64,000 nucleotides of DNA, from assembly GCF_025751495.1 (NCBI RefSeq), contig NZ_JAOWKZ010000003.1, positions 496,001 through 560,000 of the forward strand. Direction: 5' to 3'. Source of the DNA: Albidovulum litorale (lineage in GTDB: Bacteria > Pseudomonadota > Alphaproteobacteria > Rhodobacterales > Rhodobacteraceae). Position numbers and translations under genes: made by a program. The notes beneath the pieces are model-generated. The model searched no databases, was not told where the DNA came from, and saw nothing but the letters and a program-made list of their open reading frames with translations. Numbering within the stretch: the first letter of the stretch is position 1; every line of letters begins with the position of its first letter. Shown piece by piece: positions 1-7,280 of this stretch.

Positions 1-774
1 TGTTCCCTCAGGTGGCTCGAAGCAACGCACCAGATCGGGGTAGTCCAACGCAAAAGAGATACTTAGCGGACCGATGCCGAGCCCTGCAGCTACACTGGCG
101 GCAATGGCCTCCGCGTCTTGGCAGCGACCAACTATCTGTTCGGGCGAAATCCGCTCAACCAGCCAGCGGTTGAGGAAGAGTGCAGCAGGCATCGGATCGT
201 AGATCACGAAGCTGTGGCCAGCAAACTCCTCGGGCGATGAAGGCAACCCTCGGCGATCTGCGTAGCTGCGCGACGCGAAGAGTGTTGATCTGACATCTGA
301 AAGCTTTGTGCAGATCAACCGCTCGTCGGCAACGCTCGGAGCGATACGCAGCGCAATATCGGCTTCGCCGGCGACCAGATCCAGAACCTGGTAAGTCGAT
401 ATCAATTCGTAACGCACATTCGGATTCTCCGCGCTGAAGTCCGATAGTATCGCGGAGAATATGGGCGAGAAGTTTCGGCGAGGCGCGGTGATACGAATGG
501 TCTGTACGTTCGGCCGGCGTGCCTGATGGGCCGCGCCCTCGAATTCGTTCGCTGCCTTCTCCAGCTTTTCCGCATGTGGCAGGAGGCATTTGGCTTCGTG
601 TGTTGGATGAAAACCGCGCGTGTCCCTCAGGAACAGAGTCAGCCCGAGTCTGGTTTCCAGCGCTTCGATCTTTCTGGTCACGGTCGGCTGTGAAATGCAA
701 AGTCTCCGAGACGCCGCCAGCGTCGAACCGCTTCGGTAGACAGCAAGAAATACACGAACGTCCGACCAGTCCAT
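1..774 (-). CDS. LysR-family transcriptional regulator, 3' end outside window
   Basis: A minus-strand reading frame stays open for 258 codons from the ATG at 774 to the window edge, so the C-terminal end is missing. The N-terminus (MDWSDVRVFLAVYRSGS) and the following segment (SRRLCISQPTVTRKIEALE) form the classic LysR winged helix-turn-helix at about residues 1-60. The rest reads as the periplasmic-binding-like effector domain, including VLDLVAGEADIALRIAP, a phrase typical of the family. It would bind DNA near a divergent or nearby target and respond to an unknown small molecule. The target is not visible in this window. An open reading frame in another minus frame at 155-790 lies inside this gene and is not real. 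Confidence 0.9.
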   Translation of the reverse strand, partial: MDWSDVRVFLAVYRSGSTLAASRRLCISQPTVTRKIEALETRLGLTLFLRDTRGFHPTHEAKCLLPHAEKLEKAANEFEGAAHQARRPNVQTIRITAPRRNFSPIFSAILSDFSAENPNVRYELISTYQVLDLVAGEADIALRIAPSVADERLICTKLSDVRSTLFASRSYADRRGLPSSPEEFAGHSFVIYDPMPAALFLNRWLVERISPEQIVGRCQDAEAIAASVAAGLGIGPLSISFALDYPDLVRCFEPPEGT

Positions 775-869
775 GCGCGTCGCTATACATTCATGAAGAG
801 CGGCTTTTCACCAAAGTGCATACCACGCCTCAGCCCTTCATCATAGCATCCTCTCAATCGCGCTTGGGC

Positions 870-1106
870 ATGAGGGTCTTCGAAATGGCAACGATTGAAG
901 GATTATTCCGGTCCGAGGCTTTCTTCAGAACCCTTCATTTTTCTTGGCCGCGGTTGCGTCGGGCCACAGAAAGATCCGAAAGCGACCCCGACGCCTGTCG
1001 CGCCCGCATGGAGTTCGTGAAGAAGATGATACAAGCCTGCCCTGAAGCCTTCACATCCGTGTCAGACATCGAAAGCATGTCGATCTTAATGTCGCGACGA
1101 TACTGA
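870..1106 (+). CDS. Small hypothetical protein (78 aa)
   Basis: The frame starts at ATG 870 (a second ATG lies at 885). Its C-terminal part contains ARMEFVKKMIQACPEAFTSV, followed by SDIESMSILMSRRY. This resembles the short Rhodobacteraceae hypothetical proteins whose C-terminus has a motif like R(M/Q)(V/I)xxMIxxCPxAxxSE-x-GxxxMM. No enzymatic motif, signal peptide or membrane segment is visible. The frame extends upstream over the LysR gene, but that part is a shadow. The gene is probably real but of unknown function. Confidence 0.45.
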   Translation: MRVFEMATIEGLFRSEAFFRTLHFSWPRLRRATERSESDPDACRARMEFVKKMIQACPEAFTSVSDIESMSILMSRRY

Positions 1107-1789
1107 GGTGCGCGGGTGTTCACAGTCGAATGGAAATCAGCTTTCGAGCCGACGCTGGCCAATTACAAGGCACAAACCAGACATATTACCGGCCGGGGCG
1201 ATATCCGATTGGTCTTTGTATTCTTTGGTGAATTCAGCCGAAAGAGGCCAACGCTGCACGGGCTGTCGAGGAAGCGAGTATGCGCCCTTTCAATAGGCGA
1301 GTTAATGTTCTGGCGATCGCGTCGCGAACGGAACTTGAGGACAGTAGCATGCGGCATCTCGCATTGACGGCAGACCATGTTGCCCGGGCTAAAAGGCTCA
1401 TACCCCAGACTGCGACGCAAACCACTTTGTTGATAAGTGCGACGAGGTTTAGTCTCTGGCTTTTCAGGTCGACCGTGGTCACTCTCGCAAAGAGCATAGC
1501 TGCTCTGTCTGGGATAATTGGAAGCTCCGCACGAATGGCTTATGTCGATCCATACATGCCGAACAAAAAAAAGGAAGGAACTGATCTAATTGGTTGATAC
1601 GAAGCCAATCTGTCCGCTTTGGGCTCAAAGCGGTCATCCCACGGGCCCAGTCGCGCTGATCCATCCGTTCTTGTGGCTGATCGTCCGCTGTGCGGGACGA
1701 AGCGGGCCTAAGTTTTTTATCAACCGAAGTCGACCAAAATATGATTCTTCTTGATGACGCAACGAACGGTTACTTTCTGTTCGACTCTC
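1107..1789. other. Intergenic region, no supported gene
   Basis: Several overlapping frames of 60-105 codons occur on both strands, but none has a recognisable motif, a convincing ribosome site or a codon pattern like the neighbours. A 17-bp sequence at 1622-1638 recurs exactly at 2528-2544. The region may be a decayed gene or a site of past insertions. Confidence 0.4.
1622..1638. repeat. 17-bp direct repeat, first copy
   Basis: The sequence GGCTCAAAGCGGTCATC is identical at 1622-1638 and 2528-2544, flanking the GNAT gene. A related form with mismatches lies near 3230-3243 beside the second HGG-type gene. It looks like a dispersed intergenic repeat rather than a terminal repeat of a transposon, because no inverted ends or transposase are present. 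Confidence 0.5.
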
Positions 1790-2374
1790 TCAGAGTTCCT
1801 TGACGAAAAGTAGCCATTCGGTTCCGTCGCCGTTCCATGACCCCTGCACTATTGGTCGGCTGTCAGTGACTCGGTAGCCGTGGCGTTGGTACAGTCGGCG
1901 GGCTTCGGCATTTGTGTCTGAAGTGATCAGGCTGATCGTCGTGTTTCCCGCTTCGTGGGCCAATCCCTCGGCAAGACCCAGGAGACAGGTGGCATGTCCG
2001 CGTCCACGGGCCTCGGGAAAGGTGGCAATGGCGTTCAGATACCACGTGCCGAGCGCCTCATTCTCAAGTTCTATGAGTGGCCGTGCGACATCGCCGAATG
2101 CATCGGTTGGTTCGGGCTCAAGGGGCATGGAATACCCCAGTAGCGCAGCCTCGATGCCATCCCCGCGATCTATGACGATCATTTGTATATCCGGATCTTT
2201 GATACGTGAGAGAGCGCGACGTCGGCCAACGTCCCAAGCGCTTTCACCTACGCCACGCATAGTCTCCCAAATCGCGACAAGAACACCGTGTCCCGCCATG
2301 TCATAAAGCTTTATGAAGCTTTCGACGTCACTGGGCTCGGCGCGGCGGAGAGGCGGAGTTAAAGTGATGCTCAT
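1790..2374 (-). CDS. GNAT-family N-acetyltransferase
   Basis: This 194-residue protein is the usual size of a Gcn5-related acetyltransferase. The acetyl-CoA binding motif A is seen as ATFPEARGRGHATCLLGLAEGLA (about residues 116-138), matching the Q/R-x-x-G-x-G/A pyrophosphate loop. Further on, ISLITSDTNAEARRLYQRHGY is the usual motif B region. It would transfer an acetyl group from acetyl-CoA to an amine of unknown substrate in the cytoplasm. The start at ATG 2374 fits the family N-terminus (LRRAEPSDVESFIKLY). It stands alone between two copies of a direct repeat, so it may have been acquired. Confidence 0.88.
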   Translation of the reverse strand: MSITLTPPLRRAEPSDVESFIKLYDMAGHGVLVAIWETMRGVGESAWDVGRRRALSRIKDPDIQMIVIDRGDGIEAALLGYSMPLEPEPTDAFGDVARPLIELENEALGTWYLNAIATFPEARGRGHATCLLGLAEGLAHEAGNTTISLITSDTNAEARRLYQRHGYRVTDSRPIVQGSWNGDGTEWLLFVKEL

Positions 2375-2527
2375 GATAGACCTAAAAAACGCGACGGCTC
2401 CCGGCGGCTCAACGCCTTCTTTTGGGCGTTGTCGGCGAACTCACGCTATCACATTTCAGAGTCGCAAGGTCTGAATTTTTTTCTCTCACGTCCGTCCCAA
2501 GATGGGCTGCATCAGTAATCCGTTTTC

Positions 2528-2544
2528 GGCTCAAAGCGGTCATC
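2528..2544. repeat. 17-bp direct repeat, second copy
   Basis: An exact copy of the sequence at 1622-1638. It sits at the downstream edge of the first HGG-type gene, and homology between the two HGG-type gene copies begins at about this point. Confidence 0.5.
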
Positions 2545-2564
2545 GGATGTATTCGTCCGCTGCC

Positions 2565-2816
2565 CTAGATTTCATGTCCTTCATCACGGGCCATCCTCGC
2601 GAGCGTGTTCACCAGTCGGCGCATCTCAACCGCTTCCTCCGACCGCTCCCCGTGCTTCCAGTTCCAGTGCGCCTTGCCGCGCGGCGCACCGCCGCCCGCG
2701 CCGTGAACGCGGCACACGGCCCATCCGTTGACCGCTGGGGCTTTGCACCGCTCTCCGGTTGACTTGGCCCTAGCGTGGCACCTAGGCGCGTCCCTGAGGC
2801 GCTGGGCGGGGCTCAT
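2565..2816 (-). CDS. HGG-type small Cys/His protein, copy A
   Basis: This 83-residue protein has the pattern RCHARAKSTGERCKAPAV, then GWAVCRVHGAGGGAPRGKAH. This is a C-x7-C-x10-C-x2-H arrangement followed by a Gly-rich loop, as in the HGGxSTG family found on phages, plasmids and islands of alphaproteobacteria. Function is unknown; the Cys/His set suggests a small metal-binding fold. It is about 80 percent identical at the DNA level to the gene at 3266-3541, so one copy arose by local duplication. Unlike copy B it lacks the N-terminal MKKSDAKP extension and is not coupled to an upstream partner gene. Confidence 0.75.
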   Translation of the reverse strand: MSPAQRLRDAPRCHARAKSTGERCKAPAVNGWAVCRVHGAGGGAPRGKAHWNWKHGERSEEAVEMRRLVNTLARMARDEGHEI

Positions 2817-2962
2817 GGGGCAAAGTATCTGGACGCCTCGCCAATGGCCGCTATGCGGGTAAAGAGGATATTTACTGTTCTAGAATGAACCTCAGTTTTG
2901 ACACTCATCAATATGTGGGAACTTCTGCGTGGTAAGAAGGTGAAATGTAGAAGGAGCATAAA

Positions 2963-3175
2963 ATGCAACTTAGAAGATCTACTTTGTTTGCGCTCTTGAT
3001 TCCAATTTTGGCAATCAGCTGCACTCCGTCTCAGAGTTCTGGCCGATTAATAGTTGGCTCGACTGCGTCCGGGGATTTGATGACTCCAGAGCAGGCTGAG
3101 GCGAAATGTCGGGAACTCGGGAAAACATCAATGCTTCAGATCACAAAAACAAGAACTGATAACATTTGTGTATGA
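2963..3175 (+). CDS. Small lipoprotein
   Basis: This 70-residue protein begins MQLRRSTLFALLIPILAISC, a lipoprotein signal peptide with lipobox A-I-S-C, so Cys20 would be lipidated. The mature part is about 50 residues with two further Cys (AEAKCRELG and DNICV) that could pair as a disulfide. A good ribosome site (AGAAGGAGC) lies just upstream of ATG 2963. It sits on the plus strand between two copies of the HGG-type gene and is lower in GC than its surroundings, which suggests recent transfer. Function unknown. Confidence 0.72.
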   Translation: MQLRRSTLFALLIPILAISCTPSQSSGRLIVGSTASGDLMTPEQAEAKCRELGKTSMLQITKTRTDNICV

Positions 3176-3265
3176 ACCTCTCTTCCGTTTTTCGAAGTCA
3201 GGCTCGCGAGTTTTCTAGCGTCGCCTCACGCTCAAGGCGGTCAACTGATGCATTTGCTCGCTTCC

Positions 3266-3541
3266 TTAGATTGCTTCCCCTTCATCACGAACCATCCGCG
3301 CGAGCGCGTTGACCAGTCGGCGCATTTCGACCGCCTCTAGAGACCGCCCGCCGTGCTTCCAGTTCCAATGCGCCTTGCCGCGCGGGGCACCGCCGCCAGC
3401 CCCGTGAACGCGACATACAGCCCACCCGTTGACCGCTGGGGCCTTGCACCGCTCGCCGGTGGACTTGGCCTTGGCATGGCATCTGGGCGCATCTCTAAGG
3501 CGCTGCACAGGGCTCATGGGTTTAGCGTCACTTTTTTTCAT
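3266..3541 (-). CDS. HGG-type small Cys/His protein, copy B
   Basis: A 91-residue paralogue of the gene at 2565-2816 with the same RCHAKAKSTGERCKAPAV and CRVHGAGGGAPRG motifs. Its ATG overlaps the TGA of the upstream gene by four bases (ATGA at 3538-3541), so it is the last gene of the element operon and is translationally coupled. In related mobile elements this family commonly follows a QAIVG-type protein, as here, which makes copy B the likely original. Biochemical role unknown. Confidence 0.82.
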   Translation of the reverse strand: MKKSDAKPMSPVQRLRDAPRCHAKAKSTGERCKAPAVNGWAVCRVHGAGGGAPRGKAHWNWKHGGRSLEAVEMRRLVNALARMVRDEGEAI

Positions 3542-4116
3542 TGGCCCTCCCCCCCATGCTGAACGGGGCCGACTATTGCCCGACCGCCCTCGTTCACTGT
3601 GACGCGCTCTACCCGGACAACCTGCTGGGCCTTTGACCGATACCGTTTCAGCGTTTCCATCTGCGCCGCGAAGGTGCGGGTGAGCTTGTTTAGCGCCCTT
3701 TCAGAGCTGTCCCTGCTCGCAAGAGTTTCCGCCCAAAGATAGCGCCGCGATGTGTCCATTGCACAGACATGCACCGCCGCCATCTGTGCTGCCAGCATCG
3801 CCTCGACTTCATCCCTCGGTTCCAGACCGACGACGACGCCCAGCGCAAAGCGCATTTTGCTTTCGGATACTGAGCCCTTGTCAGATACCGCGTTGGCAAT
3901 CTGGCCGAGAAAAGCATCCATGAAGCCATAGTCAAAGGTGCCCACCGCCGCCATCAGCCGCAGATATTCCTCTCCGTTGCTTTCCTCCCCAACCGTGAAG
4001 CTCGCGGCGTTGCCCTCCATCGTAACGGACACTTCCGGGGCTTTCGCGCGGCGCTCGTGAAGCTTCTCCTTCAACTCGGCGAAATTCGGTGCTTGTTTCT
4101 TGCTCACTTCGTTCAT
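3538..4116 (-). CDS. Mobile-element protein of the QAIVG-type (unknown function)
   Basis: This 192-residue soluble protein is mostly helical. A mid part (EAMLAAQMAAVHVCAMDTSR) is followed by LNKLTRTFAAQMETLKRYRS and the C-terminal signature VERVTVNEGGRAIVGPVQH. That last motif (V-x-V-x-x-GG-x-AIVG) is one I know from phage, plasmid and island proteins of alphaproteobacteria that usually precede an HGGxSTG gene. No catalytic motif is visible. It lies in an all-minus operon behind the winged-helix gene and is coupled to the next gene by an ATGA overlap. Confidence 0.75.
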   Translation of the reverse strand: MNEVSKKQAPNFAELKEKLHERRAKAPEVSVTMEGNAASFTVGEESNGEEYLRLMAAVGTFDYGFMDAFLGQIANAVSDKGSVSESKMRFALGVVVGLEPRDEVEAMLAAQMAAVHVCAMDTSRRYLWAETLASRDSSERALNKLTRTFAAQMETLKRYRSKAQQVVRVERVTVNEGGRAIVGPVQHGGEGQ

Positions 4117-4133
4117 TCGGTACCTGCCTATGG

Positions 4134-4685
4134 CTAGATGTATATATGTCCTGTTTTTTGGGACGGGGATTTCGCGGAAACTGCCGAATGCGTCCCTTTT
4201 TTTGGGACAGTTTCGGGTGTTTTGCTGCTCTCGGGGCTGCGAGTGTCCCGAAAATTAGGACGGGGCGTCCTGTTTTTTGGGCGGGGATTCTGTTTTTCGC
4301 TCCACCGCATGAACCCCTTCAGGGCAGGCTTGCCGTTCGTCGTGGGCTCCTCCTGCAAAGCCCATTTCGACGCCTTGCCGATACCGTTTGCCCCAAGATG
4401 CGGGGCTTCCGTCATCGTGATGAACTCGCGCTCGGCCAGTTCGCGGAAATATCCCGTGACGGTGTTGCGGTTCACGTTGAGCGCGGTGGCCGCGTCCCGG
4501 TGACTGAGGAATATGTCGCCGTTGTTGGCACCATTGAACCGGCGCTTCAGTTCGATGTAGAGCGCTCGTGGGCCGGGCTTCAGGGTGGCCCAAGCCTCGC
4601 TCGCCTGTAGCCATTCGGGAAGCTGGACGTGACGCCCAGCCCCCCCTTTCTTATGCGCCTTGTAGCGTTTCGCCGGTCTAGCCAT
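4134..4685 (-). CDS. Winged-helix DNA-binding protein with repeat-bearing C-terminus
   Basis: This protein is 183 residues from ATG 4685; a longer frame to 4805 is disfavoured because its first 40 residues are of low quality. The N-terminal part (HVQLPEWLQASEAWATLKPG and ALYIELKRRFNGANNGDIFL) leads into a winged helix-turn-helix, SHRDAATALNVNRNTVTGYF. This resembles replication- or regulation-type proteins of alphaproteobacterial islands. The last about 50 residues contain repeated short K/R-rich segments (RPKNRTP, PKKGTH, SQKTGH) encoded by four palindromic 17-mers. The protein may bind those repeats in its own gene. That is inference; whether it is an initiator or a repressor is open. Confidence 0.7.
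   Translation of the reverse strand: MARPAKRYKAHKKGGAGRHVQLPEWLQASEAWATLKPGPRALYIELKRRFNGANNGDIFLSHRDAATALNVNRNTVTGYFRELAEREFITMTEAPHLGANGIGKASKWALQEEPTTNGKPALKGFMRWSEKQNPRPKNRTPRPNFRDTRSPESSKTPETVPKKGTHSAVSAKSPSQKTGHIYI
4148..4283. repeat. Four iteron-like palindromic 17-mers inside the winged-helix gene
   Basis: Copies lie at 4148-4164 (GTCCTGTTTTTTGGGAC), 4192-4208 (GTCCCTTTTTTTGGGAC), 4245-4261 (GTCCCGAAAATTAGGAC) and 4267-4283 (GTCCTGTTTTTTGGGCG, the degenerate one). Each is GTCC, a nine-base AT-rich centre and GGAC. Start-to-start spacings are 44, 53 and 22 bases. They fall at the 3' end of the gene at 4134-4685, which they help encode. Their regularity fits protein-binding sites or an origin; that role is inferred. 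Confidence 0.7.
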
Positions 4686-4815
4686 GCCGCCCCTCGTAGA
4701 AGGCCAGGAACGCCACTGCACGGGCGCTGGGCTCTGAGAGCCCGTGCTTACGCATGATGCGGCGTACGGGCGCTGGAAGCGGCGCTGGGCGCATCTGGGC
4801 AACAACTTGCGTCAT
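4678..4815 (-). CDS. Small coupled ORF (45 aa)
   Basis: The ATG at 4815 overlaps the TGA of the upstream winged-helix gene by four bases, and the TAG at 4678-4680 lies eight bases inside the next gene, whose ATG is at 4685. The product (MTQVVAQMRPAPLPAPVRRI, then MRKHGLSEPSARAVAFLAFY) has a helix-turn-helix-like segment, HGLSEPSARAVA. Tight overlap on both sides, good coding appearance and operon position argue that it is a real small gene. Function unknown. Confidence 0.5.
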   Translation of the reverse strand: MTQVVAQMRPAPLPAPVRRIMRKHGLSEPSARAVAFLAFYEGRHG

Positions 4816-5102
4816 TCGCCAGCCTCCATGCCCGAGACGGTCACTACGGCGTCACAGGCAAGCCTGTAGCGGGCGTGAACCCCTTTGTAGGTGCCGCTAT
4901 GTTTTTCAATCTCGGTATCGACCGGGATGCCCTTGTCGCGGAGCTGGTGGACGTAGGTCGACCACCGCAAAGCCGGTTTTTCGAGCGGGCTCACGCCGCG
5001 CGCACCAGCACGGTAGAGTTGATATAACGTCCAGCCAAGACGGCCAGTAAGCCGGAATGTGCGGGGGCATTCGCCGCCCCCAAGGGTGACGTTGACTTTC
5101 AT
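4812..5102 (-). CDS. Winged-helix domain protein
   Basis: This 96-residue protein starts at ATG 5102 behind an AAAGG ribosome site (a TTG at 5117 is less likely). The segment LTGRLGWTLYQLYRAGARGV, followed by RWSTYVHQLRDKGIPVDTEI, matches small winged-helix proteins found beside AlpA and integrase genes in alphaproteobacterial islands. The C-terminus (YRLACDAVVTV) would form the wing. It likely binds DNA and regulates the element. It is followed by an ATGA-coupled small ORF. Confidence 0.65.
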   Translation of the reverse strand: MKVNVTLGGGECPRTFRLTGRLGWTLYQLYRAGARGVSPLEKPALRWSTYVHQLRDKGIPVDTEIEKHSGTYKGVHARYRLACDAVVTVSGMEAGE

Positions 5103-5182
5103 CTGAAAGCCTTTCAATGAAAGGCGCGATGCATTAGGACTTACGTTGTCGAGACTACCCAGCGCCCGCGCCTGATTTCAGG

Positions 5183-5377
5183 TTAGCGGGCGTTATTCGA
5201 TGCCGCGCTGCGCTGGGCGAGCCAATCTGCAACCGCGCTTTCCGGCCAAGCGACCGCGCGTGAGGTCAGCTTAACCGGGCGGGGGAACTCATCCTTCGCC
5301 ATCAGCGCATAAAGGGTGGACCGGCTGAGGCCCGTCATGGCCTCCACTGTTCTGCGTCGAAGATGTCTTTCCGTCAT
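5183..5377 (-). CDS. AlpA-family phage/island transcriptional regulator
   Basis: This 64-residue protein has the AlpA helix-turn-helix pattern: RRRTVEAMTGLSRSTLYALM, then FPRPVKLTSRAVAWPESAVADWLAQR. AlpA proteins bind DNA and activate integrase or excision functions of cryptic P4-like elements. The gene lies between the integrase and the rest of the element operon, the usual position. ATG 5377 is the family start. Confidence 0.92.
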   Translation of the reverse strand: MTERHLRRRTVEAMTGLSRSTLYALMAKDEFPRPVKLTSRAVAWPESAVADWLAQRSAASNNAR

Positions 5378-5880
5378 ATTACCCCTATCTCGCTCCGCAA
5401 GTTGGTTGCGGAATCGTTCTCAGTTTGCGAGAGTTGGGGCAGGACACCGGGAGTGCTTTCCGTATCCTGCCCGACCGCCCTTTGGCTTTACCAGAGCCGG
5501 GGGCGGTCAACGGGTTACTCTCTTTGACCCGTTTGTAAGGCGCGTATTCCCTCTGTTGCCTGTTCTTTCCACCATAATCCGGTGGTGTGCCGGTCGGGTC
5601 AAGGCCGGTCTGGCCCCCTCTTTTTCCCATTTTCTTTCGCGTGTTTCTTTGTGGTGCCTGCAACTTCCCCGATTGTCCGTGGGCGTGCCGGTCCGATCAA
5701 GAATTTTCGGTCAATATTTCGCTTTTTTCCGTGGCGGCGCCACGTGGCACGCCTTAAGCCTAAGAATTCATATAAAGAATTTTAGCCGGATTTCCGTCGC
5801 AATGGAACGTTTCTTCATGGGGTTATTCACAAACCGCCCAAAACATTTCCACGCTTATTCCCCGGAAAATTCAGGTGCGC
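5378..5880. other. Control region between alpA and the integrase gene
   Basis: About 500 bases with no convincing gene. A 92-codon minus frame at 5385-5663 has very basic, low-complexity content and no family match, so I leave it out. The right half (5690-5860) is markedly AT-richer than the rest and could hold promoters for alpA and the operon or recombination sites. Confidence 0.35.
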
Positions 5881-7098
5881 CTATGAAATCCGGGGCACTC
5901 TGCGCGAAATTGCCGAATCTTCGATATGCAAAGCCCATGCCTCCATCATCTTCCGCCGCTTGTCGAAGAGATTTGACCGGGCATAGGCCGCTTCCGCCGT
6001 GTCCTTGATGGTGTGGGCCAGCGCCGCCTCGGCCACCTCGCGTGGGTAGTTGGTGCGCTCCTGCGCCCAAGTACGGAAGGACGTACGGAACCCGTGTACA
6101 TCTGCATCGAAGCCTAGTTCCTTAACGAGCTTCGACAGCGTCATGTCGGACAGCGGCTTGCCGTGTTTCGTACCGGGGAAAACGAGCCCGGTTCCGTCAG
6201 AGAGGTTCTTGGCGGCTTGCAGGATTTCAAGCGCGCGGGCTGACAGCGGCACGACATGGTCGCGCTTCGCTTTCATTCGGCTCGCCGGGATGGTCCATGA
6301 GCCCGCGTCCAAGCCGATTTCTTCCCAAAGAGCTCCGCGCGTCTCGCCCGAGCGGGTCGCGGTCAGGATAAGAAATTCCAACGCAAGTTTGGTTGACGGG
6401 TCCGCACCCGATGCCTTCACCGCCACTATGCAGCCTGCGACCTCGTTGTAGTGCAAAGCCTTGCGGTGCTGTTTGGTCTTGTCCTGCTTGGGAAGCGCTT
6501 GCGAAATGGCATCGGCGGGATTGTCGGAGCGCCAGCCTTGCGCCACCGCCCATTTCATCACCATGCCGATGCGTTGCCGCACCCGCCGCGCGGTTTCAGC
6601 TTTCTTCAGCCAGATGGGGGTAAGAACCGCCAGCACATCGGCGCTGCTAACGTCGGACACCTTCGTGCGCCCCATTCTCGGGAAGGCATAGGTTTCAAGT
6701 GTCGAGATGAACTGTGCCGCGTGCTTCTTGTTGCGCCATGACGGTTCGTGCAGCTTGTGCACCTTCCGCGCGGCCTCTTCGAAGGTCAGCACCGCTTTTT
6801 CCCGTTTCTTATCGGCCAGCGGATCACCGCCAGACCGCGCCAGCTTGCGGTTGGCAAAGGCCGCCTCCCGAGCTTCCTTGAGCGATACGAGGGGAAAAGC
6901 CCCAAGGCCAAGTTCGCTGCGCTTGCCTCGAATGACGATACGCTGCACCCACCGCCGCGCGCCGGTCGCATCCACCTTCAGAAAGAGGCCGTGTCCGTCG
7001 AAGTATTTGCCCGGTTCGGCCACCGTGCGCACGAAGGCATCACTTAGGGCTTTTTCAGGGTGCTTGCCTTGCTTTCTGCTTTCAGCGTCGTCCACCAT
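5881..7098 (-). CDS. P4-type tyrosine recombinase / integrase
   Basis: This protein is 405 residues from ATG 7098, which has a GGGGGACGGA ribosome site; ATG 7110 and TTG 7149 are in-frame alternatives. The N-terminal arm-binding domain (DUF4102) is seen in KYFDGHGLFLKVDATGARRW and LGLGAFPLVSLKEARE. The catalytic domain shows the Arg I box (ILTATRSGETRGALW), the box II HxxR (VHGFRTSFRTWAQE), the downstream His (AEAALAHTIKD) and Tyr (AAYARSNLF). It would integrate and excise the element. No tRNA gene adjoins it and I found no clear attachment repeat. The catalytic set looks intact, so the enzyme may still be active. Confidence 0.93.
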   Translation of the reverse strand: MVDDAESRKQGKHPEKALSDAFVRTVAEPGKYFDGHGLFLKVDATGARRWVQRIVIRGKRSELGLGAFPLVSLKEAREAAFANRKLARSGGDPLADKKREKAVLTFEEAARKVHKLHEPSWRNKKHAAQFISTLETYAFPRMGRTKVSDVSSADVLAVLTPIWLKKAETARRVRQRIGMVMKWAVAQGWRSDNPADAISQALPKQDKTKQHRKALHYNEVAGCIVAVKASGADPSTKLALEFLILTATRSGETRGALWEEIGLDAGSWTIPASRMKAKRDHVVPLSARALEILQAAKNLSDGTGLVFPGTKHGKPLSDMTLSKLVKELGFDADVHGFRTSFRTWAQERTNYPREVAEAALAHTIKDTAEAAYARSNLFDKRRKMMEAWALHIEDSAISRRVPRIS

Positions 7099-7101
7099 TC
7101 C

Positions 7102-7132
7102 GTCCCCCATTAATAATCGGAATATGGGGGAC
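7102..7132. promoter_or_regulatory. Inverted repeat over the integrase start
   Basis: GTCCCCCAT at 7102-7110 and ATGGGGGAC at 7124-7132 form a perfect 9-bp inverted repeat with a 13-bp AT-rich spacer. It overlaps the candidate ATG codons of the integrase. It could be an operator for autoregulation or an arm-type recombinase site. Both roles are inferred. Confidence 0.45.
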
Positions 7133-7280
7133 GCTATCGGAACGTGCAAGACAGGAAATCAAAGGAGATCAAACAGTTTAGGGAATCTTCTGGAACATAG
7201 CGGAAGCCATGTAGGCGGACTGTCTCTCCGCCATCACATTCAGAGCAGTCCGTAAGTTTGACGCGTTGCCAGCTGCTGTA

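Noticed and set aside
155-790. 211-codon minus frame inside the LysR region
   Set aside because: It is another frame of the true LysR gene at 1-774, whose translation gives a perfect winged helix.
5385-5663. 92-codon minus frame upstream of alpA
   Set aside because: Very basic and low complexity, in a likely control region. No family match.
2448-7240. Possible attachment repeat of the first element: ATCACATT at 2448-2455 and at 7233-7240
   Set aside because: Only eight exact bases, partial similarity with an indel beyond that, and no tRNA beside it. Chance cannot be ruled out.
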